Shown piece after piece: positions 1-6,314 of a stretch of 12,185 nucleotides of DNA (position 1 is the first letter of the stretch; each line of letters starts with the position of its first letter). The translations under genes and the position numbers were made by a program. The notes beneath the pieces were generated by a model. The model was not told the origin of the DNA. It did not search any database and saw only the letters and a list, made by a program, of their open reading frames with translations. Source of the stretch: an uncultured Chloroflexota bacterium (GTDB taxonomy: Bacteria; Chloroflexota; Anaerolineae; Anaerolineales; Anaerolineaceae); assembly GCA_902795255.1 (NCBI GenBank), contig CADBKS010000076.1:1-12185 (forward strand), in the 5' to 3' direction.

Positions 1-1
1 G

Positions 2-190
2 ATCCGTCTGGACGGTACGCCGAAAGAAGTTTTTCAGCATGAGGATTTTCTTTCAAAAAGTTTTGTCAAGCCGCCTCAGGTCACCCAGTTTTGGCAGCGT
101 GTCGGTGCGCCGGGAGATCCGTGGATCGTCTCGGATGACGCGGTGCAGCCCGTGCGCGAACATTTTGAAAAAAATATTGACAAGGAGTAA
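2..190 (+). CDS. ECF transporter ATPase subunit, C-terminal fragment
   Basis: Only the last 62 codons are present; the gene begins before the window. The frame reads IRLDGTPKEVFQHEDFL and then a VKPPQVTQFW segment before an acidic, lysine-ending tail. A G-TPKEVF element followed by a 'PPxVxxL'-like stretch is the usual C-terminal pattern of energy-coupling-factor (EcfA/CbiO-type) ABC ATPases, just downstream of the nucleotide-binding domain. Walker and signature motifs are outside the window, so activity cannot be judged. The next genes encode a microprotein (5 nt downstream) and EcfT, which strongly supports assignment to an ECF importer on the cytoplasmic face of the membrane. The last two sense codons (AAG GAG) double as the ribosome binding site of the next gene, implying translational coupling. 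It could be EcfA1 or EcfA2; the fragment does not decide. Confidence 0.8.
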   Translation: MRLDGTPKEVFQHEDFLSKSFVKPPQVTQFWQRVGAPGDPWIVSDDAVQPVREHFEKNIDKE

Positions 191-195
191 ATATC

Positions 196-291
196 ATGCA
201 ATTTCCAGAATTAACACCTGCTGCTTATATCATTTTCGGAATCTGTGTCGTTCTGATCGCTGTGTATCTTATTTTTGCAGGGAAAAAATAA
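196..291 (+). CDS. 31-residue single-pass membrane microprotein in the ECF operon
   Basis: A 31-codon reading frame starts at ATG 196, 8 nt after a strong AAGGAG (182-187), and ends with TAA at 289-291. The product starts MQFPELTPAAY, continues as about 18 hydrophobic residues (roughly 12-28, IIFGICVVLIAVYLIF) and ends GKK. This is the layout of a one-helix membrane protein with a positively charged cytoplasmic C-terminus. It sits between the ECF ATPase and EcfT on the same strand, with tight spacing on its 5' side. The family is not recognised. Short single-helix proteins are known accessory parts of other transporters, such as CbiN/NikN in metal ECF systems (two helices) and KdpF in Kdp. 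A structural or assembly role in this ECF complex is inference. The ribosome binding site, position and composition make chance unlikely. Confidence 0.7.
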   Translation: MQFPELTPAAYIIFGICVVLIAVYLIFAGKK

Positions 292-297
292 AAACGA

Positions 298-315
298 AGG
301 AATCAGAGGATTCCT
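298..315 (+). promoter_or_regulatory. Small intercistronic hairpin before ecfT
   Basis: AGGAATC (298-304) and GATTCCT (309-315) are perfect reverse complements separated by a 4-nt AGAG loop. The stem ends 5 nt before the ecfT ribosome binding site region (GGAGAG, 321-326). There is no T tract, so it is not a terminator. It may affect mRNA stability or the relative expression of the microprotein and EcfT (inference). Confidence 0.35.
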
Positions 316-335
316 GAACAGGAGAGACGTTCGTT

Positions 336-1166
336 ATGGCAAAAACACGAGGCGCGTTTGTTTATGAAAAAACAGACAGCGGTTTTCAGAAACTGCATCC
401 TGCGACCCGTACCATCTTTATGCTTTGCGCGATCGCGACCACGTTCTGCATCCAGCACCCGTTTCTGCTTGCCGGACTGTATGCGGTCGTTCTCGGTGTT
501 GCCCTTTATGCCAGGATGTCCAAAAAGCTGTTTATGGTCTATCTTGCGGTGATCGGAGTGGGTGCACTTATCAGTTTCATCTCATGGATCCCGTTCGGGG
601 GCGATGTCGGCGGTGACGTGTATTTTGAGACAGGAAAATGGTTTGGGATCAGCATTGCTTTTTCCAATATCGGCCTGATGTGGGCGGTTTCGATGGGGCT
701 GCGCATGCTGGTCAGTTCGCTGCCGATTTTTCTTTACCTCTCTTCGACCAGTCTGCGGGATATGACCATCGGTTTTTCCGCTATCGGGGTCCCGTTTACG
801 GTGAGCGAGCTTTTTGTTCTGGCGTTCCGCTTTGTCCCTCTGGTGCAGAATGACGCTTCGATCATTACGGAAGCGCAGCGCGCCCGCGGTCTGGACTTTG
901 AACAGGGCGGTGTAAAGGCGAAAGCGAGAAAATATTCAGCGATCCTGGCGCCGATGATCTTTATGTCCCTGCGCCGGATTCAGCTGGTCGCGAATGCCCT
1001 TGATACAAAGGGTTTTCGAAACAAGCTGTACAAGCACCGTTTTTATCGGAAACCGCAGTTTAAACCGGTCGATGTTTTCCTGACAGCGCTTTGTATCCTG
1101 ACTTTTGCCGGAGCGCTGGCGGCAAGGATCGCCGGCTGGATGGTGCTGGTTCCCGGAAGACTGTAA
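336..1166 (+). CDS. ecfT: ECF transporter transmembrane subunit EcfT (CbiQ family)
   Basis: EcfT is the membrane scaffold of energy-coupling-factor importers; it connects the two cytoplasmic ATPases to the substrate-binding S component. The 276-residue product has the usual family length. Hydrophobic segments lie at about 27-56, 66-84, 105-135, 150-170 and 244-272. The long cytoplasmic region carries the two coupling-helix motifs: AQRARGLDF (180-188, canonical Ala-Arg-Gly at 183-185) and ALDTKGF (221-227). In the second, Thr-Lys-Gly replaces the usual Ala-Arg-Gly, a conservative but notable change. The start ATG has GGAGAG 9-11 nt upstream and the protein begins in the family's usual way, a short polar segment ending LHPATR before the first helix. 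It follows the ATPase and microprotein genes and precedes a nucleoside phosphorylase gene by 29 nt, so one transcript is likely. The S component is not visible. Confidence 0.9.
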   Translation: MAKTRGAFVYEKTDSGFQKLHPATRTIFMLCAIATTFCIQHPFLLAGLYAVVLGVALYARMSKKLFMVYLAVIGVGALISFISWIPFGGDVGGDVYFETGKWFGISIAFSNIGLMWAVSMGLRMLVSSLPIFLYLSSTSLRDMTIGFSAIGVPFTVSELFVLAFRFVPLVQNDASIITEAQRARGLDFEQGGVKAKARKYSAILAPMIFMSLRRIQLVANALDTKGFRNKLYKHRFYRKPQFKPVDVFLTALCILTFAGALAARIAGWMVLVPGRL

Positions 1167-1195
1167 ATTAATGGAAAGGAATGAAAGAATTGATC

Positions 1196-2089
1196 ATGGA
1201 TCGGAAAACAAAGGAAATTGAAATTCTTGTAATGGGCGGTACCGAAGCTTACTTTCTTGACCGCGGTGATATCGGTACGATTGTTGAGGAAGTCCGCCTT
1301 GATACTCCTTATGGGTTGGCTAACAAGATCTCGGTTCTAGATCTCGGCGGAAAATATGTCGGATTTATGTCGCGTCACGGTGAACACGGCTATTCGGTTT
1401 CGGCTCCTTTCGTGAACTCAAGGGCAAATATTTATGCCGCGAAAGAAATGGGAGCCAAACGCATCCTCTCGTGGAACGGGGCCGGGACGATCTCTCCGCA
1501 CATTATGCCGGGTGATTACGTGATCATTGATGATTACATTGATATGACGAAAAACCGTGCTTATACCTATTATGTGGGCAAGGGCATGGGCTTTATCCGG
1601 CAGAATCCGGCCTTTTGTCCCGAATGCCGGCAGGCTCTTTTTGATGCCGCGCGGGAGATTGAACCCCGAACCTTTGACGGTGGCATCTATGTCTGCACGG
1701 AAGGGCCCCGCCTCGAAACAAAGGCTGAGATCCGCATGTTTAAGATGTGGGGCGGCGATGTGGTCGGAATGACGATCATCCCGGAACTTTATCTCGCCCG
1801 GGAGCTGGAAATGTGCTACGCATCCCTGACCTATATTTCCAACTATGCTGAAGGCGATCCCCGCCTCAGTGTGAAGCAGAATGCGTCCATTTTCTCCAGC
1901 ATGCTGCCGGAAACGGTCGCCAAACGGATGAAGGATTCGACCAAAGCCCTTCCGCTGATCTTCAAAAACGCGATGTTGAAACTTCTGGAAGGGCGCAGCT
2001 GTAACTGCGGGCATTCCATGGATGTGTATAAGAACCGCGGCGATATCGGTGACGACTGGCATACCTGGGTCACTGTTCCTGAAAAATAG
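1196..2089 (+). CDS. MTAP-family nucleoside phosphorylase, probably 6-oxopurine specific
   Basis: This family cleaves purine nucleosides or 5'-methylthionucleosides with phosphate, giving the base and (methylthio)ribose-1-phosphate in the cytoplasm. Visible landmarks with the 1196 start (297 residues) are GGT 14-16 at the phosphate loop, SRHGEHG 59-65, an NSRANI segment 74-79, GDYVIIDDYIDMT 106-118, CTEGPRLET 167-175, VVGMTIIPE 189-197 and LARELEMCYA 200-209. Methylthioadenosine-specific enzymes have an Asp-x-Asp pair (DYD) in the base pocket; here the aligned stretch is SNYAEG with N216 and A218. That change is associated with 6-oxopurine substrates (inosine, guanosine, methylthioinosine). 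A C-terminal CNC (269-271) resembles the CxC disulfide motif of some archaeal homologues; CPEC occurs at 141-144. ATG 1181 is in frame, but AAAGGA abuts it directly, so 1196 is preferred, although its spacing (15 nt) is long. Position after ecfT suggests salvage of an imported nucleoside. Confidence 0.85.
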   Translation: MDRKTKEIEILVMGGTEAYFLDRGDIGTIVEEVRLDTPYGLANKISVLDLGGKYVGFMSRHGEHGYSVSAPFVNSRANIYAAKEMGAKRILSWNGAGTISPHIMPGDYVIIDDYIDMTKNRAYTYYVGKGMGFIRQNPAFCPECRQALFDAAREIEPRTFDGGIYVCTEGPRLETKAEIRMFKMWGGDVVGMTIIPELYLARELEMCYASLTYISNYAEGDPRLSVKQNASIFSSMLPETVAKRMKDSTKALPLIFKNAMLKLLEGRSCNCGHSMDVYKNRGDIGDDWHTWVTVPEK

Positions 2090-2102
2090 AAACGGCTGAC
2101 AA

Positions 2103-2130
2103 TTGACAGCAATCTCCTCTTATGCAGAAT
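2103..2130 (+). promoter_or_regulatory. Candidate sigma-70-type promoter overlapping the hairpin
   Basis: A consensus -35 TTGACA (2103-2108) is followed after 16 nt by CAGAAT (2125-2130), four of six matches to TATAAT. The -10 runs into the left arm of the 2127-2151 hairpin, so a transcript starting here would begin inside the stem and would not form it fully. It could feed maf 140 nt downstream. The weak -10 makes this tentative. Confidence 0.3.
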
Positions 2131-2151
2131 ACCCCGCCCCGCGGGGTATTC
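2127..2151 (+). terminator. GC-rich hairpin after the ECF/phosphorylase operon
   Basis: GAATACCCCGC (2127-2137) and GCGGGGTATTC (2141-2151) form a perfect 11-bp stem with a CCC loop, 38 nt after the phosphorylase stop. The stem is strong, but the downstream sequence (CTGTATATAG) has no real T tract. It is therefore an imperfect intrinsic terminator or a 3'-end stabilising hairpin. Confidence 0.55.
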
Positions 2152-2254
2152 CTGTATATAGCCCTTATATATGAATTCCGGAATATATGCTTCCCGTGGC
2201 GCCTGATTCGTATCCTGTCTCATGGATTTCCGAAAAGCAGTCTGCTGAATCCTG

Positions 2255-2263
2255 TGATAGAAT
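2255..2263 (+). promoter_or_regulatory. Extended -10 element directly before maf
   Basis: TGATAGAAT, an extended -10 (TGn followed by TAGAAT at 2258-2263), lies 7 nt before the maf ATG at 2271. No good -35 is seen, which extended -10 promoters tolerate. Initiation at the usual distance would fall at or next to the ATG, giving a leaderless mRNA. This fits the absence of a Shine-Dalgarno sequence before maf. Confidence 0.35.
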
Positions 2264-2270
2264 TTTATCT

Positions 2271-2939
2271 ATGGAGAATGTGAAAATTTATCTGGCATCA
2301 GCGTCGCCGCGGCGGCAGCAGATGATCTCCTGGATCATTCCGGAATTTGTCTGCATGCCGGCGGATATTGACGAAACGCCGCTGAGCGGGGAGCTGCCCG
2401 CACCGTACTGTCAGCGGATGGCGACCGGAAAGGCGCTCCACTGCGCGGAACTGCTGCGTGAAGACGCTTTTATCGTTGGTTCGGATACGACCGTTTATAT
2501 CAACCATCAGATCCTTGGGAAGCCGAAGGATGCGGATGAAGCGGAGGAAATGCTGAAGATGCTGAACGGGAAGAAGCACCTCGTCTGCACGGCTGTCACC
2601 CTGGCGCGGCGGCTGAACGGCAAGATCCGCTTCCTGGAGTCCGCAAGTGAGGTGGCGGTCCGCTTCCGGGATATGGGCCGGGATGAGATCCTGGATTATG
2701 TTGCCAGCGGTGACCCGATGGGGAAAGCCGGGGCTTATGCTATTCAGAACCGGGTCTTCCATCCGGTGGAATCGATCCGCGGCTGCTATGCGGCCGTGAT
2801 GGGTCTGCCGCTGTGCCATCTGGGAGTGCTTTTCCACCGTTTCGGTTATGACACCTTCCCGCAGATCCGTTCCGCGTGTACCGCTGGGACAAAGTATCCC
2901 TGCAGCTATATCCCGATCGTGGATGTCACGGAGGGCTGA
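2271..2939 (+). CDS. maf: Maf-family nucleoside triphosphate pyrophosphatase
   Basis: Maf proteins hydrolyse non-canonical or surplus nucleotides (dTTP/UTP, or modified forms such as m7GTP, depending on subgroup) to the monophosphate and pyrophosphate in the cytoplasm. The 222-residue product opens MENVKIYLASASPRR, the diagnostic N-terminal motif (LASASPRR at 8-15). It continues with ADIDE (31-35), VGSDTTV (69-75, catalytic Asp 72), LGKPKDADEAEEML (82-95), HLVCTAV (103-109), GDPMGKAGAYAIQ (147-159) and a Y-x-x-V-MGLPL segment (173-181). About 25 residues extend beyond the usual domain end and carry two Cys (203 and 211). I recall similar tails in Chloroflexota Maf proteins, unchecked here. 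An in-frame ATG at 2187 would add 28 residues unlike any Maf N-terminus, so 2271 is chosen. No Shine-Dalgarno sequence is visible. The PBP gene follows 72 nt downstream. The exact substrate class is not decided. Confidence 0.9.
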   Translation: MENVKIYLASASPRRQQMISWIIPEFVCMPADIDETPLSGELPAPYCQRMATGKALHCAELLREDAFIVGSDTTVYINHQILGKPKDADEAEEMLKMLNGKKHLVCTAVTLARRLNGKIRFLESASEVAVRFRDMGRDEILDYVASGDPMGKAGAYAIQNRVFHPVESIRGCYAAVMGLPLCHLGVLFHRFGYDTFPQIRSACTAGTKYPCSYIPIVDVTEG

Positions 2940-3011
2940 GTGGGGCCTGTGCGGGTCCCCGCCATCCGATTAGCGCTTAGAGAGAGCTCTTATCGTAGGA
3001 GATTGAATAGA

Positions 3012-5297
3012 ATGCAAAAAAGAACTGTGTGGAAATCTGTTTCGCTGATCCTGATCCTCAGCATCCTGCTCTCATCCTGCAGCCTGCTTCACAGGGAGCC
3101 GGATCCGTCCGAACTGTATACGCCGACCCCGGTTCCGACGAATACCCCGCTGCCGGAGCCGAAAGTGATGGTGACGGAGGTCCCGGATCCGCTTGTGACG
3201 GCGGCAGCTTTCCTGGATGCCTGGCAGCAGGAAAACTATGAAGAAATGTACCGCATGCTTTGCCGCGCGTCGCTGGATTCGGTCGATTTCGAATATTTCC
3301 GCACCCGCCATAACGACGCCGCGATCGCGATGACCCTGAAGACGATCGCTTATGAGATCACGTCCTCGCTGACCGGGCCTTACAGCTCACAGGTCGCTTT
3401 CCATGTGGATTACGATACGGTGCTTGCCGGTACCCTGCGGCGTGACAACCTGCTGGATCTGGTCCTGGAAACCGGCGGCTGGAAAGTCCAGTGGCATGAC
3501 GGGCTGATCCTGCCGGAGCTTGAGGGCGGGAACCAGCTGATGATGGATATCCAGGTACCGTCCCGCGGTACGATCTATGACCGGAACGGTGTCGCGCTGG
3601 CTTACCAGACCCGGGCTTATGCCCTGGGCGTGGTCCCCGCACAGGTGGAGTCCGTTTACTGGAGCAATGTGATCAATGAATTCTCCCGCCTGACCGGTAA
3701 GACGCCGCAGGTCATCACGGAGATGATGAACCGCGCGGAACCGACAGCGTACCTGCCGATCGGTGAGGTCACTGCCGACAAGATGGAAGAGCGCTATAGC
3801 TACCTTTACAATTACCCGGGCGTGGTCGTGAGTGAATATACCTCCGGCCGTTACTATACCGAGGGCGGGATCGGCGTGCACATGATCGGTTACGTGCTGC
3901 CCATCAGCGCGGAAGAAGCCGATGACATGAAGCGTCAGGGGTTCCGGGTGGATGAACGCATCGGCAGTCTCGGGATCGAAGCCTGGGGCCAGGATTATCT
4001 CTCCGGAAAACGCGGTGCTTCTCTTTATGTGATGGACCCCGACGGCAATACACTGGAGCGTCTTTCCCAGACGGACGCGGAAGCGCCGTACTCGATCTAT
4101 ACGACTTATGACGAGCAGTTCGAATATGACCTGCAGCGCGCGATCGCCGGCTTTAATGCCGCGGTCGTGGTGCTGGAACGGGATACCGGCCGCGTCCTCG
4201 GGATGGCTTCCGCCCCGGGATTCGACGCCAACCTGCTCGATTTCAACAACTACAACAGCTTCTTCAGCGGCGACCAGCTTTACAACAATGACCGCCCGAT
4301 GTATAACCGCGCCACCCAGGGGCAGTACCCGCTGGGTTCCGTCTTCAAGATCATCGGGATGGCTGCCGCGCTGGAGACCGGGATCTATAAGATCGACGAT
4401 ACCTACATGTGCGGCCATTACTGGAACGAACTGGACGGGATCGAGCTGCACGACTGGACCCTCGACCATGAGGTCGCCCCTTCCGGCGAGCTGACCCTGA
4501 GCGAAGGCCTGATGCGCTCCTGCAACCCGTGGTTCTATAAGATCGGTATGGAGCTTTACCGTCAGGTCGGTCCGGATGCCCTTTCCGGCATGGCCCGCGG
4601 TTTCGGGCTCGGCTCCCTGACCGGGATCGGCGAGCTGGAAGAAGAACCCGGCAATGTGGATACGCCGAATGAGATCTTTGCGGCGGTCCAGCTGGGGATC
4701 GGCCAGAGCACGCTGCTGGTCACCCCGCTTCAGGTCGCGCGCTTTGTCGCGGCGATCGGCAACGGCGGTACGCTTTACCGCCCGCAGGTCGTTGAGCAGA
4801 TCGTTGACGCGGCAGGCAACACGGTGGCCGCCTTTGAGCCGGAACCGCAGGGGCAGATCCCCGTTTCTCCGGAACATATTCAGATGATCCAGGATGCCAT
4901 GGAAACCGTCGTCCGCAATCCGCGCGGGACGGCCTACAGCTCCTTTACCCAGATCAAGTATGAGATCCACGCCAAGACCGGTTCTGCCTCGACGAACACC
5001 GGGCTGAATTCCAATGCCTGGTTCGCAGGCTACACGAATGAAGACCGGGAGGACAAGCCGGATATCGCCATCGCAGTCCTCGCGGAATTTGCGGGCGAAG
5101 GCGCCGATATTTCCGCACCGATCTTCCGCCGCGTGATCGAGCTTTATTTCGAGGGCCAGGCGAAGATGCTTTACGGCTGGGAAACCGGCATCTATATCAC
5201 CCGTACGCCGTCCCCGACGCCGACCAATACGCCGACCCCTCGTCCGACCCGGGCACCGTGGGAGACCGTCCCCGAAGAAGAGGAGGAACAGGGCTGA
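3012..5297 (+). CDS. MecA-type class B penicillin-binding protein with lipobox
   Basis: This is a peptidoglycan D,D-transpeptidase that cross-links stem peptides outside the cytoplasmic membrane and is the target of beta-lactams. The product has 761 residues. A basic N-terminus and hydrophobic stretch (9-20) end in LLSSC (19-23), a good lipobox with Cys23 as anchor. A Thr-Pro-rich linker (about 37-50) follows. Next comes an NTF2-like MecA-N domain (about 57-170, starting VTAAAFLDAW), the dimerisation region with SRGTIYDRNG, and the transpeptidase domain with SVFK (SxxK, Ser443/Lys446), SCN (SxN, 503-505) and KTGS (655-658), all catalytic motifs intact. The tail is again Thr-Pro-rich and ends in a Glu run. 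ATG 3012 has AGGAG 10 nt upstream (2997-3001); a GTG at 2940 would add 24 residues before the signal sequence and is rejected. It lies between maf and rsgA. It could instead be held by an uncleaved N-terminal helix. Confidence 0.92.
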   Translation: MQKRTVWKSVSLILILSILLSSCSLLHREPDPSELYTPTPVPTNTPLPEPKVMVTEVPDPLVTAAAFLDAWQQENYEEMYRMLCRASLDSVDFEYFRTRHNDAAIAMTLKTIAYEITSSLTGPYSSQVAFHVDYDTVLAGTLRRDNLLDLVLETGGWKVQWHDGLILPELEGGNQLMMDIQVPSRGTIYDRNGVALAYQTRAYALGVVPAQVESVYWSNVINEFSRLTGKTPQVITEMMNRAEPTAYLPIGEVTADKMEERYSYLYNYPGVVVSEYTSGRYYTEGGIGVHMIGYVLPISAEEADDMKRQGFRVDERIGSLGIEAWGQDYLSGKRGASLYVMDPDGNTLERLSQTDAEAPYSIYTTYDEQFEYDLQRAIAGFNAAVVVLERDTGRVLGMASAPGFDANLLDFNNYNSFFSGDQLYNNDRPMYNRATQGQYPLGSVFKIIGMAAALETGIYKIDDTYMCGHYWNELDGIELHDWTLDHEVAPSGELTLSEGLMRSCNPWFYKIGMELYRQVGPDALSGMARGFGLGSLTGIGELEEEPGNVDTPNEIFAAVQLGIGQSTLLVTPLQVARFVAAIGNGGTLYRPQVVEQIVDAAGNTVAAFEPEPQGQIPVSPEHIQMIQDAMETVVRNPRGTAYSSFTQIKYEIHAKTGSASTNTGLNSNAWFAGYTNEDREDKPDIAIAVLAEFAGEGADISAPIFRRVIELYFEGQAKMLYGWETGIYITRTPSPTPTNTPTPRPTRAPWETVPEEEEEQG

Positions 5298-5300
5298 GGC

Positions 5301-6215
5301 ATGGAAGGGCGCGTCCTCAAATATCATTCGGGGTTTTATCACGTCTTCCGGGAAGGCGTTCAGACGGTCTGCAAGATCCGCGGACGGCTCAAAAGCGGGC
5401 GGAAAAATACGGATATCATCGCCATCGGCGATCTGGTCGAATTTGAGATCCTGCCGGACGGCAGCGGCATCATCGAGTCGGTCATGCCGCGCACCAATGA
5501 GCTGATCCGCATGACCACGGGCATCAAGATCGAATACCGGCAGGTGCTGATCTCTAATATGGACCAGGTCCTGCTGGTCTTTGCCTGCACCCATCCGGAA
5601 CCGCGTCTGCGGATGCTGGACCGCTTCCTGGTCGTGTGTGAAAAGCAGAAGATCACCCCGGTCATCGTCGTCAACAAGATCGACCTGCTGGGGGAGGACG
5701 CGGCCCGGGAGCTTTTCCGGGATTACGAACCGCTCGGGTACCGGGTCGTTTATGCCAGCGCGGAGGACGGCCGCGGGATCGAAGAGATCCGTGAACTGCT
5801 GAAGGACCGCATCTCCGGGCTGGTCGGGCCCTCCGGCGTCGGGAAATCAAGCATTATCAACCGCATCGACCCGGATCTGGACCTGCGGACGAACGAGATC
5901 TCCGATTACAATGAAAAAGGCCGCCACACGACGGTCGTGAGGGAGATGTTCCCGCTCAAGGACGGCGGGTTCGTTGCGGATCTGCCGGGGCTGAAGACAC
6001 TCGCCCTCTGGGATATTGAGCCGGAGGAGCTGGACGGCTACTTCCCCGAGCTGCGGGAGCTGGTCAAAGACTGCTACTACAGCGACTGTACGCATGATGA
6101 AACCGAAGTCGGCTGTGCGGTCCACAAAGCCGTGGAAGAAGGCCGTGTCAGCCGCGAACGCTACGAATCCTACCTCCGCATGCGTTTCGGTGACGAAGAA
6201 GAAGCCGCCGGGTAA
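5301..6215 (+). CDS. rsgA: Small ribosomal subunit biogenesis GTPase RsgA
   Basis: RsgA is a circularly permuted GTPase that checks and releases late 30S subunits during ribosome maturation. The 304-residue product has the standard order: an N-terminal OB-fold (about 1-70, starting MEGRVLKYHSGFYHV), then G4 NKID (125-128), G5 ASAEDG (152-157), G1 GPSGVGKS (176-183), the G2 threonines in GRHTT (207-211) and G3 DLPG (227-230). A C-terminal zinc-binding set follows: C258, C263, H265 and C272 (Cx4CxHx6C), all present. The start is 3 nt after the PBP stop. AGGAGG (5281-5286), which encodes Glu codons of the PBP tail, is 14 nt away, so translation is probably coupled to that of the PBP. A bidirectional terminator follows 26 nt after the stop. 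Nothing suggests loss of function. Confidence 0.96.
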   Translation: MEGRVLKYHSGFYHVFREGVQTVCKIRGRLKSGRKNTDIIAIGDLVEFEILPDGSGIIESVMPRTNELIRMTTGIKIEYRQVLISNMDQVLLVFACTHPEPRLRMLDRFLVVCEKQKITPVIVVNKIDLLGEDAARELFRDYEPLGYRVVYASAEDGRGIEEIRELLKDRISGLVGPSGVGKSSIINRIDPDLDLRTNEISDYNEKGRHTTVVREMFPLKDGGFVADLPGLKTLALWDIEPEELDGYFPELRELVKDCYYSDCTHDETEVGCAVHKAVEEGRVSRERYESYLRMRFGDEEEAAG

Positions 6216-6241
6216 CCGGACCGGCCGCGCGGCAGCTTCAT

Positions 6242-6290
6242 AAAATCAAACAGAGGGAACGCCTCAAAAGCGCTCCCTCTGTTTGATTTT
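6242..6290. terminator. Strong bidirectional intrinsic terminator between rsgA and clpC
   Basis: A 17-nt arm (6242-6258) is perfectly complementary to 6274-6290. After one mismatch, CGC/GCG adds three pairs around a 7-nt CTCAAAA loop. The outer ends supply TTTT runs on both strands (GATTTTTA on +, GATTTTAT on -). It therefore can terminate the convergent transcripts of rsgA (+) and clpC (-). Confidence 0.93.
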
Positions 6291-6314
6291 TATATCAGTC
6301 AGTACGGCTGACGG

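Noticed and set aside
39..317. 92-codon frame at the left edge
   Set aside because: It overlaps the ECF ATPase fragment and the microprotein in another frame, has no ribosome binding site and an Arg/Ser/Cys-rich shadow composition.
2187..2270. Upstream in-frame ATG extending Maf by 28 residues
   Set aside because: Maf proteins begin a few residues before the LASxSPRR motif; the extension has no conserved feature.
2941..2961. GGGGCC/GGTCCCC hairpin between maf and the PBP gene
   Set aside because: It has a bulged short stem and no T tract, so it was not called a terminator; maf and the PBP gene may be co-transcribed.
2940..3011. GTG start extending the PBP by 24 residues
   Set aside because: The extension precedes a well-formed lipoprotein signal sequence, and the ATG at 3012 has a good AGGAG.
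3387..5594. Very long open frame on the minus strand opposite the PBP and rsgA genes
   Set aside because: It is a shadow of GC-rich coding sequence. The plus strand encodes a complete PBP with all catalytic motifs and RsgA in two normal genes; the antisense product is rich in Arg/Asp/His with no recognisable domain.
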